9,681 nucleotides of DNA from NCBI GenBank assembly GCA_019090225.1, contig JAHRWI010000196.1:1-9681 (forward strand). Reading direction: 5' to 3'. Each line of letters starts with the position of its first letter. The stretch's first letter is position 1. Made by a program: the position numbers and the translations under genes. Under the pieces are notes generated by a model, which did no database searches, had not been told where the DNA came from, and saw nothing but the letters and a program-made list of their open reading frames with translations. Of the stretch, positions 5,302 through 9,681 are shown one piece after another. The DNA comes from Porticoccaceae bacterium. GTDB lineage: Bacteria > Pseudomonadota > Gammaproteobacteria > Pseudomonadales > Porticoccaceae.

Positions 5302-6135
5302 CTAGTTAAACATTTCCATCAAACGACGGCCCGGGTCGTCGGCACGCATAAAGGCCTCACCGACGAGAAACGCGTTAACTTCATGACCGCGCATCGCCAT
5401 CACGTCATCAATGGTATGGATGCCGCTTTCGGTAATGATCAGCCGATCTTCAGGAATACGATCCAGCAAGTTGAACGTAGTATCCAAACTGGTATGGAAA
5501 GTGTGTAGGTTGCGATTATTGATACCGATCAGGGGTGTTGATAAACCGAGAGCAATCTCAAGCTCCTGTCGGTCGTGAACTTCCACTAGCACCTCGAGGC
5601 CTATGTCCAGGGCCGTATCATGCAGCTCCCGTAGACTCGGTTCATCAAGCGCGGCAACAATCAGAAGTATGCAGTCAGCACCAAGCGCTCGGGCTTCGTG
5701 GATTTGATAGCTATCGACCACAAAGTCCTTACGCAACAAGGGTAAATGGGTGGCGTTCCTGGCCTGGCGCAGATAGTCGTCATTACCCTGGAAAAAATCC
5801 ACATCGGTCAATATCGATAGACAGGCGGCGCCGCCTTTTTCATAGCTACGGGCGATTTCAACAACATCAAAATCTTCTCGAATCACACCCTTGCTGGGAG
5901 AGGCTTTTTTAATTTCGGCAATAACAGCCGCCGCACCCTGCTCAACTTTTTGCTGCATTGCCTGGGCAAAACCGCGAGTCGCCTCTTGATAAGCAATAAA
6001 TTCCTGCAACTGTTCGATGGGCAGCGCCGCGGATCGCTCGGCCACCTCTTCAAATTTGCGAGCCAAAATCTTTTTCAGAATGGTTGGGGTATCGGCTAAA
6101 ACATTATCAGCTAAAACATTAGTTCCTAAAGACAT
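5302..6135 (-). CDS. trpC: Indole-3-glycerol phosphate synthase
   Basis: The protein has 277 residues and is the stand-alone TrpC, not fused to TrpF. It converts 1-(o-carboxyphenylamino)-1-deoxyribulose 5-phosphate to indole-3-glycerol phosphate in tryptophan synthesis. The (beta/alpha)8 barrel motifs are present: AEIKKASPSKG from 73 (E74, K76), LLRKDF at 133-138 (K136), VEVHD at 184-188 (E185), GINNRN at 204-209 (N207) and ITESG at 234-238 (E236, S237), then a phosphate-binding FLVGEAFM. The start is ATG at 6133-6135, preceded by a strong purine-rich site (aaggaaggaag); the frame is open further upstream but that site decides. The N-terminus is odd: MSLGT, then NVLAD twice, before the usual DTPTILKKILARK start, about 11-14 residues longer than most relatives. 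The gene is last in trpEGDC, separated from trpD by 70 bases, more than the other junctions. Confidence 0.96.
   Translation of the reverse strand: MSLGTNVLADNVLADTPTILKKILARKFEEVAERSAALPIEQLQEFIAYQEATRGFAQAMQQKVEQGAAAVIAEIKKASPSKGVIREDFDVVEIARSYEKGGAACLSILTDVDFFQGNDDYLRQARNATHLPLLRKDFVVDSYQIHEARALGADCILLIVAALDEPSLRELHDTALDIGLEVLVEVHDRQELEIALGLSTPLIGINNRNLHTFHTSLDTTFNLLDRIPEDRLIITESGIHTIDDVMAMRGHEVNAFLVGEAFMRADDPGRRLMEMFN
6092..6121 (-). repeat. 15-bp in-frame tandem duplication at the 5' end of trpC
   Basis: Units 6092-6106 (tcggctaaaacatta) and 6107-6121 (tcagctaaaacatta) differ at one base. Read on the minus strand they double NVLAD at residues 6-10 and 11-15 of TrpC, ahead of the conserved DTPTIL. 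The repeat has the same length, frame effect and one-mismatch state as the purD duplication. Confidence 0.8.
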
Positions 6136-6205
6136 CTTCCTTCCTTCATCTTGTTTTCTCGCTAGTCTTATTAGCACTGAGTCTCTATAGCTTGGCGCTA
6201 AGCCC

Positions 6206-7243
6206 CTATACGGAATCGAGAACTTCAGTATAAGCCGCCAGTTCTATCATGCGCTCAAGAGCGAGGCCACTGGCAACGGTATCCTGAGCAATCGCGATGC
6301 CCTCCGCTACACTTGAGGCCACACCTGCGGCGTAAATCGCTGCTCCGGCATTGAGTGCAATCATGTCTGCCGCTTTGATTCCAGCTTTGGTTTTACGCTT
6401 ACCCAGTGCATCGCGAATCAACTTTAATGAGTCTTCGGCATTGTCGACATCAAGCCCGTCGAGGGCTTGCCGGGTAATACCAAAATCTTCGGGTGCAAGC
6501 CGATATTCGACTATCGCCCCATCTTTAAGTTCAGCAATCGAAGTGGCTGCCGCCAGACTAATTTCATCAAGGCCGTCATCACTGTGGACTACCAGAATAT
6601 GTTCACTGCCTAAACGGGCTAATACTTCGGCCATCGGACGACACAACTGCGCATCGAAGACACCTATCAATTGCCGTTTCACACCGGCGGGATTAGTCAT
6701 GGGGCCGAGAATGTTAAACAGCGTGCGAATACCCAGCTCTTTGCGCGGCCCGGCGGCATATTTCATGGCACTGTGGTGGGCCGGAGCAAACATAAAACCG
6801 ATACCGACATCGTCAACACAGCGACTGACCTGCTCGGAGCTTAAGCCGAGCTTTACGCCCGCCGCTTCCAGTAAATCAGCACTCCCGCTCTTGCTGCTCA
6901 CCGAGCGATTACCGTGCTTGACCACCTGACCGCCCGCCGCAGCCACCACAAAAGCACTGGCCGTTGAGACATTAAACAGGCTGGCACCGTCACCGCCGGT
7001 ACCAACAATATCAACCAGATGCTCGCCACTAACATCAACCCCAGTGGCTAGCTCGCGCATCACCTGCACAGCACCGGTAATCTCATCCAGGCTTTCACCC
7101 TTCATGCGCAACGCCACGAGAAACCCAGCGATCTGTGTCGGGGTCGCGCCACCGGTCATGATCTGCTGCATCACCGCGACCATTTCGCTCTGCGACAGAT
7201 CGTTGTTATCGACGACCTGGGCCAGAGCCTCTCTGATATCCAT
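6206..7243 (-). CDS. trpD: Anthranilate phosphoribosyltransferase
   Basis: The protein has 345 residues, the family's usual length, as a stand-alone enzyme without the TrpG fusion seen in E. coli. It transfers the phosphoribosyl group from PRPP to anthranilate. The N-terminal helical domain (about 1-70) is followed by the PRPP site GTGGDG at 81-86, NVST at 91-94, KHGNRSVSSKSGSAD at 109-123, the anthranilate-site region FAPAHHSAMKYAAGPRKELG at 152-171 and RTLFNILGPMTNP, then the metal-binding pair D226-E227 in DGLDEIS. The ATG at 7241-7243 lies 2 bases after the trpG TAG, so translation is probably coupled; a GAGG inside the end of trpG lies about 9 bases before it. No change in any key residue is seen. 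Confidence 0.97.
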   Translation of the reverse strand: MDIREALAQVVDNNDLSQSEMVAVMQQIMTGGATPTQIAGFLVALRMKGESLDEITGAVQVMRELATGVDVSGEHLVDIVGTGGDGASLFNVSTASAFVVAAAGGQVVKHGNRSVSSKSGSADLLEAAGVKLGLSSEQVSRCVDDVGIGFMFAPAHHSAMKYAAGPRKELGIRTLFNILGPMTNPAGVKRQLIGVFDAQLCRPMAEVLARLGSEHILVVHSDDGLDEISLAAATSIAELKDGAIVEYRLAPEDFGITRQALDGLDVDNAEDSLKLIRDALGKRKTKAGIKAADMIALNAGAAIYAAGVASSVAEGIAIAQDTVASGLALERMIELAAYTEVLDSV

Positions 7244-7245
7244 GA

Positions 7246-7824
7246 CTATGCCTCGAGAAAGTTGCGTAGCAAATCATGACCGTGCTCGGTCAGAATAGAT
7301 TCGGGGTGGAACTGTACGCCCTCAACAGCAAACTGCCTGTGACGCACACCCATGATTTCGTCCTGCTCGCCATCTTCCGTCACCGTCCAGGCGGTAATTT
7401 CCAGGCATTCTGGCAAACTGGCCTGCTCAATAACCAGTGAATGATAACGGGTCGCTTCAAAGGGATTGCTTAAGCCTCTAAAGACCCCTTCGCCATTGTG
7501 GTGAATCAAAGAGGTTTTACCGTGCATCACTTTTCGGGCGCGGACGATTTTTCCACCAAAAGCCTGACCGATACTTTGATGACCCAGACAGATCCCCAGC
7601 AAAGGGATTTCCCCAGCAAAGGCTTCAACCACAGCAAGAGAAATACCTGCTTCGTTAGGCGTACACGGCCCCGGTGAAATAACGATTTTTTCGGGTGCCA
7701 TGGCTTCGATATCAGCCACGCTTATTTCATCGTTGCGATGCACATGGACATCAGCTTTCAGCTCACCGAGATATTGCACCACGTTGTAAGTAAAGGAGTC
7801 GTAGTTATCAATCATTAAAATCAT
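7246..7824 (-). CDS. trpG: Anthranilate synthase glutamine amidotransferase subunit
   Basis: The protein has 192 residues and is a class I glutamine amidotransferase that supplies ammonia to TrpE. The triad is complete: C79 in LLGICLGHQ, H173 and E175 in QFHPES. The oxyanion loop is ISPGPCTPNEAG at 49-60, with Cys in the middle of the usual PGP.TP. The start is MILMIDNYDSFTYN at 7822-7824; the open frame extends upstream into trpE, but the usual family N-terminus and the ATGA overlap with the trpE stop (7821-7823) fix it. An ATG three codons in is possible. In many bacteria the same protein also serves PabB for folate synthesis; placement next to trpE favours the tryptophan role, and a shared role cannot be excluded. 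Confidence 0.95.
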   Translation of the reverse strand: MILMIDNYDSFTYNVVQYLGELKADVHVHRNDEISVADIEAMAPEKIVISPGPCTPNEAGISLAVVEAFAGEIPLLGICLGHQSIGQAFGGKIVRARKVMHGKTSLIHHNGEGVFRGLSNPFEATRYHSLVIEQASLPECLEITAWTVTEDGEQDEIMGVRHRQFAVEGVQFHPESILTEHGHDLLRNFLEA

Positions 7825-9299
7825 GACTCTACTCCCTGAACCATGGCCGCCGCACGAAAGATGGCCCTCGACTTGTTCATGGTTTCTTCCCACTCGATAC
7901 TCGGCACTGAATCAGCAACGATGCCACCACCGGCCTGCACATAAAGCTGACCATCTTTAATAACCGCCGTACGAATGGCGATGGCGGTATCCATATTACC
8001 GTTCCAACCTAAATAGCCAACAGCGCCGCCATAGACGCCGCGTTTAACCGGCTCGAATTCGTCAATAATTTCCATGGCGCGGATTTTTGGTGCACCGCTT
8101 AAGGTACCGGCTGGCAAGGTGGCCCGCAGCACATTAATGGCGGTGGTACCCGGTTTTACGAGACCTGTGACATTGGAGCTAATATGCATGATGTGGGAGT
8201 AACGCTCCACAACCATTTTTTCCACCAGTTTGACGCTACCAATTTTTGCGACGCGGCCGATATCATTTCGGCCCAGGTCAATCAGCATCAGGTGTTCGGC
8301 AACTTCCTTAGGATCTGCGAGTAGCTCTTCTTCAAGGGCCTGATCTTCTTCCGGATTTGCCCCGCGAGGCCGGGAACCGGCCAAAGGCCGCACTGTCACC
8401 TCGCCATCTTCAAGGCGGGTCAGTATTTCAGGGGAAGAACCGACAATTTCGAAACCGTCCAGGTCAATGAAGTACATGTAGGGCGAGGGGTTTAACACCC
8501 GCAGGGCACGGTATAAATTTATCGATTGCGCCGTAAACGGTAGCGATAAACGCTGCGAGGGCACCACCTGCATAACGTCCCCAGCAACAATATATTCTTT
8601 GATCGCTTCAACCATCTCTTCATAGCGGGCCTGGCCAAAACTAGATGTAAAAGCTGATTCACTGACACCGCTCGGGGTTAATGACACCTTATCCAGATCA
8701 GGCAGGGGTTTACGCAAACCAGCCTCTAATTCGTCCAGACGAAGCTGGGCTTTACCCCAGGCGTCCTTGTCTGCACCATCGGCATGGACAATAAAAATCA
8801 ACTTGCCCTGCAAATTATCAAACACTAACACTTCATGGGAAGCCATCAACAGAATGTCCGGTACTCCCAACTCATCAGGCGGGCAGCTCTTAACTAATCG
8901 CGGCTCCACATAACGCACCGTGTCGTAACCAAAATAGCCAACCAGGCCCCCAGTAAATCGGGGCATTCCGGGTAGTTCGGGGACCTTGTAACTCTGTACA
9001 AAAGCTTCAACTTCGCTTAGCGGATCGGGAGTATTGCGCTCATCAATCACCCGGCCATTCTCTTCAATGGTGAATTTCTGACCGCAAACTTTAAGCACCG
9101 TTGCCGAAGGTAGGCCAATCAATGAATAGCGCCCCCATTTCTCACCGCCTTCGACGGATTCAAACAAATAGGAGTAAGGCCCGCTGGCGAGCTTCAGATA
9201 ACAGGAGAGGGGGGTTTCGAGATCCGCGAGAATCTCACGGACAACGGGAATACGATTGTAGTTTTGGCTGGCCAGATCGGCGAATTGTTCAGGTGTCAT
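7821..9299 (-). CDS. trpE: Anthranilate synthase component I
   Basis: The protein has 492 residues and converts chorismate plus ammonia (from TrpG) to anthranilate, the committed tryptophan step. The N-terminal regulatory domain carries YLFESVEGGEKWGRYSLIG at 44-62; LFES at 45-48 corresponds to the LLES element where tryptophan binds for feedback inhibition, so inhibition is expected. NPSPYMYF at 270-277 is the second regulatory/active-site element. The chorismate-binding domain shows PLAGSRPRG at 305-313, DLGRNDIGRV at 341-350, GAPKIRAMEIIDE at 402-414, YGGAVGYLGWNG at 423-434 and VQAGGGIVADS at 454-464. The ATG at 9297-9299 has GAGGA (9306-9310) in good position. Its stop overlaps the trpG start (ATGA). 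Upstream lies a 249-base leader with a Trp-containing peptide and attenuator-like hairpins. PabB is the alternative for the family, but the trp context and LFES make TrpE clear. Confidence 0.97.
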   Translation of the reverse strand: MTPEQFADLASQNYNRIPVVREILADLETPLSCYLKLASGPYSYLFESVEGGEKWGRYSLIGLPSATVLKVCGQKFTIEENGRVIDERNTPDPLSEVEAFVQSYKVPELPGMPRFTGGLVGYFGYDTVRYVEPRLVKSCPPDELGVPDILLMASHEVLVFDNLQGKLIFIVHADGADKDAWGKAQLRLDELEAGLRKPLPDLDKVSLTPSGVSESAFTSSFGQARYEEMVEAIKEYIVAGDVMQVVPSQRLSLPFTAQSINLYRALRVLNPSPYMYFIDLDGFEIVGSSPEILTRLEDGEVTVRPLAGSRPRGANPEEDQALEEELLADPKEVAEHLMLIDLGRNDIGRVAKIGSVKLVEKMVVERYSHIMHISSNVTGLVKPGTTAINVLRATLPAGTLSGAPKIRAMEIIDEFEPVKRGVYGGAVGYLGWNGNMDTAIAIRTAVIKDGQLYVQAGGGIVADSVPSIEWEETMNKSRAIFRAAAMVQGVES

Positions 9300-9322
9300 G
9301 GTCTTTCCTCAAAGCTGCTTTT

Positions 9323-9369
9323 AAAAATGGCATTAGCGTGCCCGAACGGGCAGGGGGGTATTAGCCCTG
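9323..9369 (-). promoter_or_regulatory. Candidate trp transcription attenuator
   Basis: Read on the minus strand, three hairpins share arms in sequence. Hairpin 1:2 is CAGGG (9369-9365) with CCCTG (9355-9351). Hairpin 2:3 is TGCCC (9352-9348) with GGGCA (9343-9339). Hairpin 3:4 is GGCA (9342-9339) with TGCC (9332-9329), followed by A and five T (9327-9323). Neighbouring pairs exclude each other, as in classical trp attenuators. Segment 1 lies inside the last codons of the leader peptide, just past its two Trp codons. Stalling there would free 2:3 and block the 3:4 terminator; reading to the stop would cover segment 2 and allow 3:4. The weak point is the 4-bp 3:4 stem. ATGGC (9376-9372) could also pair with GCCAT (9331-9327). 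Confidence 0.55.
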
Positions 9370-9426
9370 TCGCCATCGCCAGCAGAGAGAGAGGAAAAAA
9401 TTTATGTCCTGAATACCAAAATTCAC
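9361..9426 (-). CDS. trpL: Candidate tryptophan leader peptide
   Basis: A 21-codon reading frame starts at GTG (9426-9424) and ends at TAA (9363-9361), 61 bases before trpE. It begins MNFGIQDINFF and ends CWRWRQG. The two TGG codons (9381-9379 and 9375-9373) are separated by a single CGA, a rare codon in many bacteria. AGGA (9437-9434) lies 7 bases before the GTG. The start is about 20 bases after the inferred transcription start. Two Trp codons in 21, near the stop and directly ahead of competing hairpins, upstream of trpE, is the hallmark of a trp leader. It is too short to judge by similarity. An overlapping ATG (9428-9426) leads straight to a stop. Confidence 0.6.
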   Translation of the reverse strand: MNFGIQDINFFLSLCWRWRQG

Positions 9427-9452
9427 ATTACGATCCTGTGTTTGCGGGCGGC

Positions 9453-9480
9453 ATTCTAATCTATTTGAGCCGAGCGTAAA
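9453..9480 (-). promoter_or_regulatory. Candidate trp operon promoter
   Basis: On the minus strand TTTACG (9480-9475) and TAGAAT (9458-9453) are separated by 16 bases. The -10 matches TATAAT at five of six bases and the -35 matches TTGACA at four. The start would be near 9446, giving a ~147-base leader that contains the whole leader peptide and the hairpin chain. No TrpR-like operator is evident. Confidence 0.5.
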
Positions 9481-9548
9481 ACTGCCACGATCTTTTGGAG
9501 CTGCTATCGATTTTAAATAACGCCTATCAAATAACGGATGCCAACCAA

Positions 9549-9681
9549 CTAAAGCGTCGCCAGTTCGGCCCGTATCTTATCAATGACACCACGATAATCG
9601 CCACTGGGCACAAAGATAGCCGACCCGGCAACAAAAGTATCAGCACCGGCCTGGGCAATGTCCCGAATATTATCAGTGCTC
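9549..9681 (-). CDS. rpe: Ribulose-phosphate 3-epimerase, C-terminal end
   Basis: Only the last 43 residues are in the window; the gene continues beyond 9681 and ends with TAG at 9551-9549. The segment STDNIRDIAQAGADTFVAGS followed by AIFVPSGDYRGVIDKIRAEL matches the end of RPE, where the beta8 strand and its phosphate-binding GADTFVAGSAIF motif lie. RPE interconverts ribulose 5-phosphate and xylulose 5-phosphate in the pentose phosphate pathway. In Pseudomonas, rpe is followed by gph and then trpE; here no gph lies between. The 249 bases to trpE hold the trp promoter and leader, so rpe and trpE are probably separate transcription units. I see no clear intrinsic terminator after rpe. Confidence 0.93.
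   Translation of the reverse strand, partial: STDNIRDIAQAGADTFVAGSAIFVPSGDYRGVIDKIRAELATL

Noticed and set aside
6351..6929. 192-residue plus-strand frame antisense to trpD
   Set aside because: It is a shadow of trpD, whose motifs are complete on the minus strand; the composition is Ser/Ala-rich and no start site is supported.
9515..9536. AAATAACG repeated 14 bases apart after rpe
   Set aside because: An 8-base A/T-rich match is easily due to chance and is not a convincing tandem duplication.

Overview
The window looks like a chromosomal housekeeping segment from a gammaproteobacterium. I infer a marine, Pseudomonas/Cellvibrionales-like lineage. The reasons are a Vfr-type CRP, a YhfA-type OsmC protein directly beside crp, a Coq7-type ubiquinone hydroxylase, and a trpE-G-D-C block running toward crp with rpe upstream of trpE. 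From memory, Pseudomonas has trpGDC-vfr-osmC-speD-coq7. Here the order is trpEGDC, crp, osmC, [lysR plus intergenic RNA candidate], coq7, and no speD is present. There are no insertion sequences, CRISPR arrays, tRNAs or rRNAs.

Layout, left to right. 1-333 (+) is the C-terminal end of purD (purine synthesis). 425-1909 (-) is a Ycf46-type AAA ATPase, convergent with purD. 2043-2687 (+) is coq7 (ubiquinone synthesis), followed by a hairpin and an imperfect 18-bp tandem repeat. 2790-3746 (-) is a LysR-type regulator. 3747-4067 has no protein gene, but it holds a dyad-rich operator-like segment, a very AT-rich promoter-like stretch and a strong plus-strand intrinsic terminator; I interpret it as a ~100-nt small-RNA gene divergent from lysR. 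4068-4496 (-) is osmC/yhfA, divergent from crp/vfr at 4659-5291 (+). 5302-9299 (-) is trpE-trpG-trpD-trpC, with the trpE/trpG stop and start overlapping in ATGA. 9300-9548 is the trp leader: a promoter-like pair, a 21-codon leader peptide ending Trp-Arg-Trp-Arg-Gln-Gly, and a chain of mutually exclusive hairpins ending in a U-run, which together have the layout of a transcription attenuator. 9549-9681 (-) is the 3' end of rpe.

The trp genes convert chorismate to indole-3-glycerol phosphate (TrpE/TrpG anthranilate synthase, TrpD, TrpC); trpF, trpB and trpA are not in the window. The most interesting signals are non-coding: the intergenic RNA candidate beside lysR and the trp attenuator. There is also a repeated pattern of short in-frame tandem duplications: 15 bp in purD and 15 bp in the 5' end of trpC, each doubling a 5-residue unit, plus the 18-bp non-coding repeat after coq7.
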